A DNA stretch of 64,000 bases, taken from NCBI GenBank assembly GCA_020465985.1, contig JAANYP010002881.1:2312632-2376631 (forward strand). The letters are read 5' to 3'. This DNA is from Centrapalus pauciflorus. Lineage: Eukaryota > Streptophyta > Magnoliopsida > Asterales > Asteraceae. Positions 11,421 to 24,114 of this stretch are shown here, in pieces (the stretch's first letter is position 1; every line of letters starts with the position of its first letter). The notes under the pieces are model-generated. The model made no database searches. It saw only the letters and a list, made by a program, of their open reading frames with translations, and had not been told where the DNA came from. A program made the translations under genes and the position numbers.

Positions 11421-13943
11421 ATGAACGGATCGTATACAAAACCTGATTACCAAACCTTTGCAGCCACGCTTAAATATTGTGCTACAAACTCCAACATCAA
11501 ATTGGGAAAATGTCTCCATGGCTCTATAACCAAATTGGGTTTACACTCTGGTGTTCTGATCTCTAAAGCACTCCTTAACATGTACGCAAAATGCAAGGCG
11601 CTTGATGATTGTCATCTCCTTTTTAGTCAAATAAGTAATCCTGATGTTGTCACCTGGAATATCATGCTGTCTGGTTTAGCAGGCACTAGGATTCATGATT
11701 TAGAGGTGATAAAGTTGTACAATGCTATGAGTTTGGGACAGCAATATAAGCCCAGTTCGGTTACTGTTGCTATTGCTCTTCCTGTTTGTGTACGGTTGAA
11801 GGATTTAAGGTTAGGGAAGAGTGTTCACTCGAACGTGATAAAGACGGGATTAGAGTCGCAAACGCTTGCGGGAAATGCCCTTGTTTCGTTGTATTTCAAG
11901 TTGGGGTGTGATTCTGGTGATGCGTATCAGGTGTTTGATGAAATGTCTGAAAGAGATGTTGTATCTTGGAATGCTATGGTTGCAGGGTTGGTGGAGAATG
12001 GGTTGGTTTTTGAAGCGTTTGGGATGTTTAGACAGATGATAGTGGAAGGAACACACCCTAATTATGCTACGGTAGCGAATATACTGCCTGTTTGCAGCTT
12101 ACTTGAAGGCAATCGTGCATACCAGTTTGGGAAAGAGATCCATTCTTTTGCATTGCACAGGGCAGAACTCGTTGATGATGTTTCGGTTGTGAACTCTCTT
12201 GTGGGGTTCTACTCGAAGATGGGACGAATGAAGGAAGCAGAATCATTGTTCGAAAGAATGTATTCAAGAGATTTAGTTTCTTGGAATTCTATGATTGCGG
12301 GTTACGCCTTAAATGGTGAGTGGTTGAAAGGATTGGAGTTGTTTCAAAAGTTCAATTCTTTAGATTTAGCAGAACCTGACTCTGTCACTTTCCTAACAGT
12401 TCTCTCTACTTGTGCAAACCTACAGAATTTGGAGACTGGGAAGCAAATTCATGGCTTCATTATCCGTCGTCCTAGCTTGTTTGATGTTACAGCAGTTGGA
12501 AATTCCCTAATAAACTTTTACTCAAAATCTGGTGATTTGGTATCTGCATTTCACTCATTCTCATTGATTCATAACAAAGACTTGATATCATGGAACTCCA
12601 TACTTGATGCCCTTTCTGAGGGTCGACTTGTAACGGAGTTTCTTCAGCAGCTACGATGTATGTTAAGAGAAGGTGTAAAACCTGATTCCATAACTATAGT
12701 AACCACACTTCAACTAGGGGCTGATGCCTTTCACGTGGGTATGGTTAAAGAAGCTCATTGTTTTTCACTTAGATCTGATTTGTTACTCGGCAATGGTGAA
12801 CCTACTCTTGGTAATGCATTAATCGATGCATATGCTAGATGTGAGAACATGAAGTATGCCTCAATGATATTTGACAGCTTATCGGAAAAGAGGAATATTG
12901 TGACGTGCAATTCACTGATATCCGGATATGTCAATAGTGGTTCCCATGATGATGCAAAGATCGTATTCAAAAGCATGACCGAAAGAGATCTAACCACTTG
13001 GAATTTGATGGTTCGAGCTTATGCTGAAAATGGGACCCCTGATCAAGCTCTTAATCTGCTCCATGAGTTGCAGAATCATGAAATAAAACCCGATACTATG
13101 ACTATAATGAGCATCCTTCCTGTTGCTACGCAAATGGCATCGGTGCAGATGCTAAGGCAGTGCCATGGTTACGTGGTCCGAGCTTGTTTTCACGATATCC
13201 AACTGAGAGGAGCTTTGTTGGATGCGTATTCAAAATGTGGAAGTATAAAGTCTGCGTGTAAGCTCTTTGAGTCAACCCCACATAAAGACCTGGTTACATT
13301 TACATCTATGGTGGGAGGGTATGCGATGCATGGGATGGGAAAAGAAGCTCTTCAGGTTTATTTTCAAATGCTTGAACTTGGTGGAAAACCCGATCACGTT
13401 ATAATCACGGCCGTACTATCTGCTTGTAGTCATGCAGGACTAGTAGATGAAGGCTTGGGGATTTTTCATTCTATAAAGGAGGTGCATCGGATTGAAGCAA
13501 CCATGGAACAATATGCTTGTGTGGTGGATCTTCTTGCACGGAATGGTCGTATCACTGATGCATATCATTTCATCACCAGCATGCCTGTGGAACCAAGCGC
13601 CAACATATGGGGGGCGTTGTTGGGTGCCTGTAAGAATCAACATGAGGTGGAAATGGGATGTGTTGTTGCTGATCATCTTTTGAAACTTGAGGCTAATAAT
13701 ATGGGAAACTATGTTGTGATGTCAAATATATATGCTGCCAAAGCTAAATGGGAAGAAGTACTGGAAATAAGGCGGTTAATGAAGTCGAAGGATCTGAAAA
13801 AACCGGCTGGATGTAGTTGGATCGAAGTCGATGGTATGAAAAATGTGTTTATCGCTGGAGATACTTCTCATCCGCTACGAACAAGCATCTTCGACATGGT
13901 ACGTAACTTGGACAAACAAGTCAAGGAGCGATTTCAGTTGTGA
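11421..13943 (+). CDS. SLG1: PLS-class pentatricopeptide repeat protein, SLG1 (At5g08490) homologue
   Basis: Intronless 840-residue protein. The start is the ATG at 11,421: an in-frame stop lies just upstream and the frame's only earlier start codon is a TTG at 11,391. The protein is a run of P, L and S motifs with repeated signatures (DVVTWN, DVVSWNAM, DLVSWNSMIAGY). It ends in an E/E+-type tail with PANIWGALL-like, NYVVMSNIYA and PAGCSWIEVDG motifs, and no DYW deaminase domain. Length and the whole repeat order match what I remember of Arabidopsis SLG1, a mitochondrial factor for C-to-U editing of nad3. Such E-class proteins bind specific RNA sites and recruit a deaminase in trans. The mitochondrial location is inferred from the homologue; no clear transit peptide is visible. 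The frame is undisrupted. Confidence 0.9.
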   Translation: MNGSYTKPDYQTFAATLKYCATNSNIKLGKCLHGSITKLGLHSGVLISKALLNMYAKCKALDDCHLLFSQISNPDVVTWNIMLSGLAGTRIHDLEVIKLYNAMSLGQQYKPSSVTVAIALPVCVRLKDLRLGKSVHSNVIKTGLESQTLAGNALVSLYFKLGCDSGDAYQVFDEMSERDVVSWNAMVAGLVENGLVFEAFGMFRQMIVEGTHPNYATVANILPVCSLLEGNRAYQFGKEIHSFALHRAELVDDVSVVNSLVGFYSKMGRMKEAESLFERMYSRDLVSWNSMIAGYALNGEWLKGLELFQKFNSLDLAEPDSVTFLTVLSTCANLQNLETGKQIHGFIIRRPSLFDVTAVGNSLINFYSKSGDLVSAFHSFSLIHNKDLISWNSILDALSEGRLVTEFLQQLRCMLREGVKPDSITIVTTLQLGADAFHVGMVKEAHCFSLRSDLLLGNGEPTLGNALIDAYARCENMKYASMIFDSLSEKRNIVTCNSLISGYVNSGSHDDAKIVFKSMTERDLTTWNLMVRAYAENGTPDQALNLLHELQNHEIKPDTMTIMSILPVATQMASVQMLRQCHGYVVRACFHDIQLRGALLDAYSKCGSIKSACKLFESTPHKDLVTFTSMVGGYAMHGMGKEALQVYFQMLELGGKPDHVIITAVLSACSHAGLVDEGLGIFHSIKEVHRIEATMEQYACVVDLLARNGRITDAYHFITSMPVEPSANIWGALLGACKNQHEVEMGCVVADHLLKLEANNMGNYVVMSNIYAAKAKWEEVLEIRRLMKSKDLKKPAGCSWIEVDGMKNVFIAGDTSHPLRTSIFDMVRNLDKQVKERFQL

Positions 13944-14370
13944 ATAACTCAAATTTGAAGATCACTTCCAAATCGAAGCTGGATAACATATACTACAAAC
14001 ATTACATATCTAAGATTCACGAGGGGAAACGACCCATGTAAGTGTTGCATCATATGTCCCCTCAATTTTGTAACATCTTCTATGTGACATCCATTCCTAA
14101 AAGGTAAAGTAGATAAACATGTTGAATATAAAACCCTTATGAGACTAATAATCTAAAGGTGTTGGTGATTTGGGGGAGGAGTGAAATGTTAATCATTTAC
14201 TGCAACATAACTACATAAGTGACATTTATTGAATCATATTTGTTGGGAGTGAAAATGACACGGTTCCTAATAAGCTTATAAACTATTCTGATTGAAAGAA
14301 GAGCAAGTAAAACCTTTAAAAGATAAATATAAAATTAAATGATTAACAGTATATTTTTTGTGAAAACAGA
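13944..14370 (+). other. PPR gene 3' flank
   Basis: AT-rich non-coding sequence downstream of the PPR stop, probably including its 3' UTR. No polyadenylation site can be fixed with confidence. Confidence 0.5.
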
Positions 14371-15170
14371 TTTGAGCCCTGGTTCTCTTCCCATCGTCGC
14401 TGCAGCGCTGCTGTTAACTGGCTATGCTCTGCGCACACTAAACTCATTTATATCGAGCATTGCATCACAACCTTGTATCTCCTCGCACAGTTGGAAGAAA
14501 TAAGTGCAACTGATAAAAGGGCTGGATTTGTGCTCACTTACAACAAACTGAAAGCCATAACTTGCTACTCTTTGGATGATGTAAGATCATAATTAGATAA
14601 TGTTTCTGAATCAATCTTTTAATGGACAGGGGTCAGGGGGTACATATATTAGACATCTGTTTCGAAATTTGAAATTTTTTGGTTGATAAAATTATGGAGA
14701 ACATAAAGGAACTTCCCTAAATTTATTTTGCAGGAAGTGGACGTGTTGCCAAATAATGGGAGTAAGCAGATAAATGTTACACTATGGAGGAAAAATGCAA
14801 TATTTGGCGCCAAGAGAGTTGATAAAGGTGGAAGGAGATTATTCCATACAAGGAAAGCTCGGTGCATATTGCGTCTCTAGCCAAACTTGTTTCACCAGAT
14901 GGCAATTTGAGTCAATGGTTCATCATTCTTTATCTCAAATACTTCTAGAGGAGAGTAGTGAAGCTGGCATTGGTAGGGAGGAAAATGCTGAGCACTCTTT
15001 CCTTGGTCTATCAGAAAGATTCACCAAGTGGATTCAAGCGGCTCTTGAAGTTTGCTTGAAAAATCAAAGCTGATTTGCTACAGACAGCAGACTTGAATAA
15101 ATTAGTGGGAATGAAAGACCTCAATGATTCCTTGAGCATTTTCTAAAGGAGATGATGATGCTGAAGAATC
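14371..15170 (+). pseudogene. Decayed multi-exon gene fragment, family not recognised
   Basis: Coding-like sequence in three broken pieces. An exon-like block at about 14,371-14,580 follows a pyrimidine tract and AG and ends at GTAAG. A second block at 14,735-15,073 follows TTGCAG. A Lys/Leu-rich tail lies at about 15,060-15,170. The pieces lie in different frames with internal stops (for example the stop at 15,071), so no single product can be made. Peptides such as GFVLTYNKLKAITCY and LSERFTKWIQAALEVCL look gene-derived rather than random. I could not place the family. It may be a relic of a single-copy gene. Confidence 0.45.
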
Positions 15171-16964
15171 TAAAGGTAACAAGAACAGTGTTCAGTTAAT
15201 ATTTGAGACACGTAAAAACTTTGAAACCAATTAAAACTCTTCCTTATATGTGTAAAGAGTATTGTCCATGCAGGTCAATCAAATATTAGTAGATTTGTAT
15301 TCCAGAGGGCCATGTTTCTGCTTCGGGATACAACAAAAGGTAGAGTAATGTCAAACTCATGAATAAAAATCCTAGATGATACCTGGTAAAAAGGGTGTTT
15401 CCAGAAGCTTTTAATTCGGAAAGAAAAAAAGAGAGGAAGTAAAGTGTTTTTTGCTTTTGTTCTCGAATCGATATAATCAAAAAACAGAGGAAATGAAGTG
15501 GGAAAATTAAATAAAGTTTTCCATTTCTTTGTGTTTTAGTATGTACATTTATTTACTCCCATTTTTAGTTTGAGTTACGCATATGCCTTCATCTACTACC
15601 TTCTGTGCAATTAGATCAGGTTGTATCTACCATTGGGATTCCATGGATTTTGACATGATTGTTTAAAGCATCCATGGTTGATACACAACATATGATGCTA
15701 ATGAGTGGATTTGGCTTTTTACACAAAATCTTTATGGTCGGGCTTTTATGGTCACTTGCATTTCTGTTCTCAGTAATATTTGATCCAAACATACACCATT
15801 TCATAGGCAGAGATCTTTCATAATAATGCATCGTGAATATCTATAACTTTTTCAGTTTTTCAGACGTTGGGTGCTGAGAATGGGCTAAACATACTTAAAC
15901 ATGAGTGGGTGCTACCAAAATTCGAAACGGCCCAGCTGCTATATAGCTTTTATGCATTGATAAAAATATTTCCGAACGCTTCGTTATTGTCAGTTATTTC
16001 GATGTTTTTCATAAGTTTACGAGGATGTACACTCTAGTCGTCAACAAAGCTTGGCCAATTATCATTCAAATGGTAGACAAACCAAACCACCATAATATAT
16101 ACTTGGTTGTTTACCATGCAAATTTATGTTGTGATACTTTTGCTATATAGCTATTATGCATTGATTGCTAAATAGTATACATATTTATATTTGATTGTTA
16201 TTGTATAAATTACCCATCTAGGATTGATTGTTATGTACTTTCGAGTTGATTCATCAAGTTCCAGTGTCAAAGTGAGTTAAAACCACAGATTCAAAAGGAA
16301 AGTTTCGATCATGTTTTGGTTCCATTTTAGATTTAAAACCCACTAAATGGTTGATTTATTATATGATTTAAATTTCATATGCAAGTTAGATGTTTGGAAA
16401 GTTTGTATAATTTTGTGCATTTTTGTGTGGATTTAGTGCATATTAGTGTGATATTTCTGTATATTTTTATTGGAAGTTTTGTATTTTTGATAATATAGTT
16501 GTAATATACAAAGAATATGGGAAGTAATGGTGTAGGTCAAACACAGACATATATGAGAGATATAAATGTTTAGCATGATATATGTGTAATAAGAAAGTTT
16601 ACAATGATATATGCATAATTAATAAGCGGTTTATATTATTAAGGAAGTTATAATTTGGGGATTTAATTAATATCATAATTAAAAATGTAACGTTTTAAAT
16701 TTTAAATGATTTAATAATATATAATTAGATATTGGATATATACAAGAGTTCTAAAAGTTTAGTAGGAAGTAGACGGAATAAATAAATTTACAAGAATAAA
16801 TGTGTAGCAATAAGTTTTATATTACCATGTATGAAATGGTTATGTAATTAGCATCTATGTGACTATATGTTTTAAAAAATGTCCCTAAATCAGAAGTAAT
16901 GTTTTTAATTCATTCATGTTTAACTAATATTATTTAATCCTATATTTAATTACTCATTTTTTTT
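15171..16964. other. Intergenic, no gene supported
   Basis: AT-rich sequence with short frames only. A phrase near 16,575-16,605 (gtaataagaaagtttacaat) echoes the dispersed repeat at 0.4-0.75 and 30.7-31.1 kb. Confidence 0.5.
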
Positions 16965-17440
16965 TCAAAAAAATTAAAATCCGAACGGTTCGTCATTTTT
17001 TCCGAACAGACTAGTTAAAATCGAGATGATTCATCGTGATTTTCATTCGGAGAAATTTAAAATCTGAATGATTTATCATTTTTTTTTGTTTAGAGAAATT
17101 GAAAACTGTAAGGTTCATGGTTTTTTCCGTTCAGAAAATTTGGAAATCTGAATCGACCGTTGTTTTGTCTATTTAGAAAATTGGAAAATTGTTTTGGATC
17201 AAATACAATTTTCATTCTTTTTTTCATCATGGAAAAAACTAAAAATTGGATTGGTTTATCTTTTTCTCGTCGCGAAAAAAACGACAATTCATTCGGATTT
17301 TCAATTTGTCGTAACTATTAAAAAAGATGAGTCATTAAGATTTTTAGTTTGTCTGAAAGAAAAAAACGACGGATCATTCAGATTTTCGATTTCTCAGAAC
17401 AGAAATAATGATGAACCATTTTGATTTTCAGTTTTAACGT
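16965..17440. repeat. Diverged ~42 bp tandem repeat with orientation switch
   Basis: About ten degenerate units of roughly 40-45 bp built around 'aaaatctgaatggttcatc' plus an A/T-rich spacer ending in 'ttcaga'. In the first half (about 16,970-17,180) the units run in one orientation; in the second half (about 17,270-17,430) they appear as the reverse complement ('gatgaaccatt...gattttca'). Both strands therefore encode similar Asn/Asp/Phe/Arg-rich repeat peptides. Related units occur near 31.8-32.1 kb and weakly near 10.38-10.55 kb. Confidence 0.6.
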
Positions 17441-17469
17441 TCGGAAAATATGACGTTCCAATCAAAATA

Positions 17470-17512
17470 TTAATAATAATAATAATAATATTAATATTAT
17501 TATTATTATATA
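17470..17512. repeat. (AAT)n/(ATT)n palindromic microsatellite
   Basis: A run of AAT units followed by a run of ATT units, forming a perfect self-complementary hairpin of about 20 bp per arm. Confidence 0.9.
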
Positions 17513-18365
17513 ATTAAATTTAGGATTAAAAGAATTATAAAAGATTAGTAAATTGCTATTTTGTGAGCACGTTATTTATGAGTACGTTGCTATTTATTGG
17601 TACATTGCTATTATTAATTTTTTTTTACTGATAATAGCTATTATTATTTTGTTGGTGCAGACGTGGTAGCTTACATGGACACACAATCAGCGCCTCCATT
17701 TTGCAATTACTGCTATTATGGAGAAATTGTTTGGAGTGTAATATTTAAATAAAAAAATCAGGTAGTAAGATGTTATTTGAAACGTTGTTATGATAAAAAC
17801 GTTCAGTTCATTACTATTTTATGTAGAAAACTCTTTTAGTTAATTCGTCCCGAAATGGCGTAGGAGTAGTGAAAGTACCCACTATTCTTAAAGTCGACTT
17901 TCTGGTCACATCAACGTTACATCAATTTTTTCTTTATCTTTTTATCTCGAAAATACATGTGTTTCTGTTTGATGCTCATTGTTTATACATTTTTAATTAA
18001 AGAGATAGAGAAAGGGAAAGAGAGGGATGGGGAGCTGGGTCAAGATGGGCTGAATCGGGACCGAAGGTTTTGGGGGGCCCGTTAGGGTGGGCTGAGGTGC
18101 CAAGCCCAAAACCTTTTCGTGATGGGTACTCCACAACTACGAACAAAAGAAACGTAAGTTTGTTAATTGACTAGTTATTGGATTTTGGCCACACCTGAAA
18201 AGTAAGAGTCAAAAAAGGTGGAAGAATACCGTTGAATCCTCTCCTCATTCTCCCCGGTTTCGCAAATCGCAAAGGTTGGTCGTCGGCCTTCCGTTTAGCA
18301 CAAACCTCTTTTTCCTAATTACGATCGTCTTTTGATAGATTAGGGTTTTGCAGTTGGATTTGATT
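17513..18365 (+). promoter_or_regulatory. CPSF30 upstream region
   Basis: The part at about 18,000-18,130 is strikingly G-rich and holds TGGGCT and GGGCCC elements, similar to the site II-type motifs common before plant housekeeping genes. I see no unambiguous TATA box. The 5' UTR probably starts near 18,230. Function is inferred from motif content and position only. Confidence 0.35.
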
Positions 18366-20014
18366 ATGGAGGAAGGTCTAAACTTTGACTTCGAAGGTGG
18401 CCTGGAAACAGTTCCAACCCAACCTACCGCATCCCTACCCTTAATCCACCAATCCCCTGATCTTAATAATTTTAATTCATCCTCGGCTTTTGCAGTCTCA
18501 CTCCCCAATGACCCACGCCCTGCTTCTTCCTCCGCAAGGAGGAGCTACCGTCAAACGGTGTGCCGCCACTGGCTCCGCGGCCTTTGTATGAAAGGTGACG
18601 CCTGCGGCTTCCTCCATCAGTATGACAAATCACGAATGCCCGTATGTCGATTCTTCCGATTGTACGGTGAGTGCCGAGAGCAGGATTGCGTTTATAAGCA
18701 CACAACCGAAGATATCAAGGAATGCAACATGTGATTTTCTATCTTTCACTCCATTCCTTACACACACACACACACACACACAATTCTGTCTATTAATGAA
18801 TCTCACCGACGGGCAACGGGGAATCAATTCAATCAAACAACATTTTCAAATTCAGTTTAGTTCCATGTAAATACCGCTACCTATTGTCTTGTGTTGGAAC
18901 GGGCAACTAACAAATAGATAGACCCACGATTGTAAAGAATATGATTTCCCTTAGGCAAAATGTGTGTGTATTTTGATACATATACTGCAGGCTACACATT
19001 GACATAGGTGTGTGGATTTTCGATCATATGGGATTGCTTCTTCCTGTTGATAAAATTGACTTCTGCTTTGTGTTTTATTTGCCAATATGTTGATTATGAG
19101 GGCTTCCTTTTGAGACTTAAGTGATTTCATGGGTCCCCTTGTCCTCCCTGATTCAGTGCTTGTCTTTCCTAAACCAAATAGTAGATTCTGTTTTTTTTAT
19201 TAAATGCTAGTCAGACTTCTCTTCGATGAACGCTCAGTATTTCAGGATTATTATTGCTGCTTTTCTGTATCTATTCTGAATCAATCTGTTGATAAGTGCT
19301 CACGGAATTTTATCTTGACTATCCAAGATGTATTTTTTTTACTTGCTGCATTGCATTGCTACAAGATGATCTTTTCCTTTTCATTTCCATTGTTCAATTT
19401 GTTGTCCATATTGTTGACAATAGGTTACATGGTTTTACATAATCAAGTTAGCTTTTGGATCTGTCATTGTAACTGATTTACTTATCTTTACTTAATCTAT
19501 GCCAGTCATCCGAATTGTTCATAGCGCTTTTTAGAATCATTTGCCATTCGTGTTGAGGGTGTTCATTCTGATAAGACATTCCATGTAGACAAATGGCACC
19601 GAAACCCCTATCTTTCTTTAGTTCTTTGTATATGTAAGTAAATTTGTATCCTAGCATTTTCTTTTGGGAGTAATTGACAAGCAATTTAATAAATGTAGGT
19701 ACAAATTTGGATTTTGCCCAAACGGTCCTGATTGTCGGTATAGACATGCCAAACTACCGGGACCTCCTCCTCTAGTGGAAGAAGTACTCCAAAAGATTAA
19801 GCATTTAACTTCTTTCAGTTATGGAAATTCTAATATGTTTCACCAGAACCGGAATGTCACTCACCCTCAGCAATCAGAAAAATCTCAACTTCCACATGTT
19901 GCGAATGGTGTTATTCAAGTCATCAGACCTACCTCAACAGATTTTGCTACATTACAATCTGTGCCTCTGCCACCACTGCCACAGCCGCAGCAGCAATACA
20001 TTAAACAATCCTAG
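18366..20014 (+). CDS. CPSF30: CPSF30-like CCCH zinc-finger cleavage/polyadenylation factor, short form
   Basis: Two exons, 18,366-18,730 and 19,699-20,014, give 226 residues; the intron is GT...AG and restores CNMYKFGFCP. Three intact CCCH fingers lie at residues 66-84, 94-112 and 120-138, an arrangement typical of CPSF30/YTH1, which binds the poly(A) signal within CPSF in the nucleus. A Pro/Gln-rich tail follows. In Arabidopsis a short form ends here by alternative polyadenylation, and a long form adds a YTH (m6A reader) domain. Here the next bases hold two frame shifts (NNPSNRFAR and NSYAMPLPQGISR lie in other frames), so the long form cannot be read through. The start is the first ATG; an earlier TTG is not credible. 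The finger region looks functional; expression is unknown. Confidence 0.85.
18761..18782. repeat. (CA)n microsatellite in CPSF30 intron
   Basis: Eleven CA units just after the intron 1 donor site. Confidence 0.95.
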
Positions 20015-21178
20015 TAATAGGTTTGCCAGGTATCCCGGGCCCATGTACAATTGAATAGTGGACAAAATGAAGCAAACAGTTATGCAATGCCCCTGCCTCA
20101 AGGAATCTCTAGGAGTGTCCAGAGATTTAAGGTTTTCAATTAGATATTATGAATCATATCTTGTACTTATATATGGACATCTTTTGGGTGGTCCATCCTG
20201 TTATGTCAGTTGTAATTAGTTTCAGTTGATACTTGATACCCACAACTTCACAAGTAGCAACTGCTGTTTCAACACAGTTCGATTTTGTTTTTTTATTATC
20301 ACAGTGAATATATAACTATTTTTCTCGTCTTTTTTTGTCTGTAGTCTCATCACGTTATAAATGGATTATGGTGCTTGTACTATAGAATTTATTTTCCTTT
20401 GACACATCAAAGTTAATAAAAGATTAGGAAAGATGTATATTGAAACATTCCAGGTGATGACATAAACATCCATTAATGAATTGGGTATACTAGTACCAAT
20501 GCATTATCATTTTCTAGTGCCTGCATAATGTGTTGTTGCACTTCTTTAGGTTAATTTTATGAATTCCAAAAATATTTCTACTAATCTTTCTCCTAAAAAT
20601 CATCTTGTTAGTGTAGAAGTCACAATATTGTAGTCTAAATCATAGTTGCACAGAAGAAAGGCATGTTAGTTGCCAGGTAGCTAAAACAGGCATGCTGCTA
20701 GATTAGAGATTCTTGTTACGTAGGTTATGCATCTATTTGTTAGAATTAAAAAAGCAGGCTTCTGGAGTAGCTAAATGTTGGATTTGTGATACATAACTTA
20801 TTTGAAGACTGGACAAGAGTTAACATTCTGTGTTATTAAGTCCTCTCGTTTAGAATTAGTTTTACAAATGATGTTATATATGCTATTGATTTGCGAGGGT
20901 TTTGGATAAATGATGTTTTATGTTTTCTGTCATAGGATGAATTATTGTTGACATTGCAGACAAATTGAAGGTGATAAGATAATAATACACAAGTGAGTTG
21001 GGAAAGATTGATGATGTATATGATGTTATAATACAGTACATTGAGTATGACATCTATTAGTTCACTTCAACTACGTGGTTTTGGTCCTATGTGGGATATG
21101 GCTTACTGTACAAGTCTAGGAATTAGAAAGCTTTTCCTGTTTTCTATTCTCTTCTTTACCTGTTATATTTACTACATA

Positions 21179-21182
<4 letters not shown>

Positions 21183-21238
<56 letters not shown>
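21183..21238. repeat. (CT)n microsatellite
   Basis: About 27 CT units without interruption. Confidence 0.95.
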
Positions 21239-21239
<1 letters not shown>

Positions 21240-23728
21240 TTTCTGACTTCATGTTCTTTTGGCCCGCTAGGTGTATGTTGCAATCATCAAATTTGTAATC
21301 CTTTGCACAAAGTTATAAGATCAGATTGCTATTATAGGAGTATCGGTAATAGACATCAGTGTGAACAGTTGGTAATTTTATAGTAGAATGTAGGTTTAGG
21401 ATAAGTTTGTTAGGTTATATGTTGTGTTAGAGATTCTGATTTTCCCTTAGACCTTGCAGCCGCTATGGAGACTTAGCAATGGACCGAACCACAAAGATCT
21501 GTGTTCTTCATTTTTTTGTGCATGTGTCCTTGTTTACTTGTTCTTTGAGCCCTTTTTTTCTTAACATTACAAACCTTATTTGGATTAGGACAGTACACAT
21601 GAGAAGTTCTTAAAACCTTGAGAGAGTTGGTTGATAAACATCTATATGCATCAAATGAAATAATGTAACATAATGCAGAAGTACTGAAATTAAATTGGAA
21701 CATCAGGTGTGAAAATGTAGTTTAGGGTAATACTGCTAAAGCTCAAGTTAGTACGTAAATATGTATGACTTGCCTCATTTCGGTATGAACTTTTTATAGT
21801 GGTTTCATTGGTGAAAATGTTTTCGTTCCCATCAGTTGATTTTGTATGCGTATTGACTTCTATATACCTGATCTTGTCATGAAAGACTTGTGTCGCCCGC
21901 TATAATGCTTAACTCACACCAAAATATGTTTGGTCCAAGTTATTTGCATGTAAAATCATCGGAATTCAGGTATAGTGTAGGAACTGAAGACAAAGGTTTG
22001 TAGGTTGTTTTTCTGCGACCTCATAATTTTCAGTGCTATACCTTATGATTGTAAGAGAACATGCCTAATTTGTATCTTAATCGTGCATAAACATAATGGA
22101 CTGGCCTTGTAAGTTGTATCACATGGTGTGAATCAGATGTGTAGTTGAGAAATGTGTACCCTGCTTTATATGTACTATTTTACCGAATACTTTATGTATG
22201 TGACTATAATTCCTTATGATTTTTTTTTTCTTTTTCCTGTTTATTATTCTGCTACATGATTTTGCTTGATGTGTTATGGAATTTACATTTAATCAACCAT
22301 CTTATGTTGTATTTTAATTTCAAAGATCATGTTAGTAACAAGAAGTCATGGTGGATATGAGATAGGAGTGAAGCTGTGGGAGGCGGAAGCAGTGCATGGG
22401 CACGCGTGTCATGTATTCCTCCATCTGTGTTTAGCTTGCATATGTAATTTCTCCTATACCATAGTGTTTCTTGTGTGAAAAACATACCCTTCCATGCCCT
22501 TAATATACCACTGATCATGGAAAACATCATTGCAGTGATTGTGTAGGTAGTGACCGAAACTGTAAGGACGACGATGACAAGTTTTATCATTAGTCTTTGA
22601 TGAGTGAATTATATGGTTTGTAGTTTATACACAAATGGACATATTGTGAGATAATACCCCTGAAGACAATGTAGCACCCATTGGTGCATTCATTGTACCT
22701 ATTTGCCAGAAAATGCTGAAGGTGTCGAGATATATTACATACCAACTGTTTCTTAATTAGTTCTTTAGGTCAACAGTGTGGTGGAATGGAGGTAATCATT
22801 GAGGAACGATGTTGCCCATGAAAATGACCATGGATCACATTTTTATGGTGTGTCGGCGTCTGTGAGAGTCTAATTAGTTGTCATTCTTGGATAATTTGAT
22901 TTGCTTTGGATATTGAAGGTGTGTTGCATTTTGGATGGCCAAATTTAGTTTTGGGCTAATTTTAATCCATTTCGGGCTAATGTAATTAATGTATTATGCT
23001 ACTTTAGTGTTCATCTCTGCCTAGATGAAAGAGATTATTTAACTTATACAACATTAGTAAAACAAATTTAAAACATAAGTTAAATCCAATGATGAGCATC
23101 ATGAGTAGGCTGAAGTGCAGCACTATAGACTAGGATGAGTGTACACGTTCTAGAGGCTAGTATAGGTACAGGGTGCTTATTAAGAGAAGGAGGAACTACA
23201 CCCAAATATCTTGGTCGTGCTATTCAATTAAGCTGAAATGGATAAATAGAATCGTGAAGACACAATTTCACATTGAAGTCTGAAGGGGTTTGAACATTGT
23301 TCAATGTTTCTTGAAGTTCTTGGATCAAGTTACAATGTGATATGGATTCAAGGTGACACCACATCGTTGAAGGTATCCTCAAATTATCAACCATAACTAC
23401 GTTGGATATTAAGAGTTTCATTTTTGGTCTTTTTTTAATGGAAAGGTGGAGTTTGACAATTATAAATTAGAAGTAAGACTAGCTAGCGTCTTATGCCTCA
23501 AGAAGTGACATTTTGAGGGGTTGATGTAATGACAAATGATGAATAGCACCTAAGGAGGCAAAGAAATTATCGGTTATAGTGGGGGAAAATTTGTTGTATT
23601 GGCGTAACTCAGATGCACAACCCCCACGAAGATACTTTTTAAGGTGCTTTAGATAATTAGATGTAACTTTATTAAATTGACTTTCAAAAGACCACGGGTC
23701 ACTTGTAAAATTGCAATTTCAAGAACGC

Positions 23729-23859
23729 GCATGATTTGCTTGTAAGCGTGGTTGTGCTATTTGGTTTTTGAAATTTTTAATCAACGTAGTTTTGAATCTA
23801 TGGTTGCAGGATTTGCGACATCTTGACCCTCTTCAACTTTCTTCACGTGCTGTTGCACC
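23729..23859 (+). repeat. 131 bp direct duplication, copy 1
   Basis: The block from gcatgatttgcttgtaagcg to gctgttgcacc recurs at 24,115-24,245 in the same orientation with only a few substitutions. Both copies contain a TTGCAG acceptor-like site followed by the same short coding-like string (LRHLDPLQLSSRAVAP). Confidence 0.9.
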
Positions 23860-24114
23860 TTTTTTTCTGCCTTGCATACAGTGTGAGACTGTGAGTTGCT
23901 TGAACTCTTGTTAAGTTGCATTTGCAGTTCACTCTTGCCGATTGTTTATTTTTTACTATTGCTTTCTTTTTTAAGCTTTCTATTAATAATCCTAAATCCT
24001 TGAATATGGAAAGTAGGTTTCTTCTTCCTGGAATTACAATTGTGAAAATGTAGGGTTATCAGTTCACAAGGGTTGTGGTTCACCCAAAAATAAAAATAAA
24101 AACAAGGCTAACAT

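Noticed and set aside
16965..17440. CRISPR-like regularly spaced repeat
   Set aside because: Units are contiguous, diverged and change orientation; there are no unique spacers or cas genes, and the genome is a plant's.
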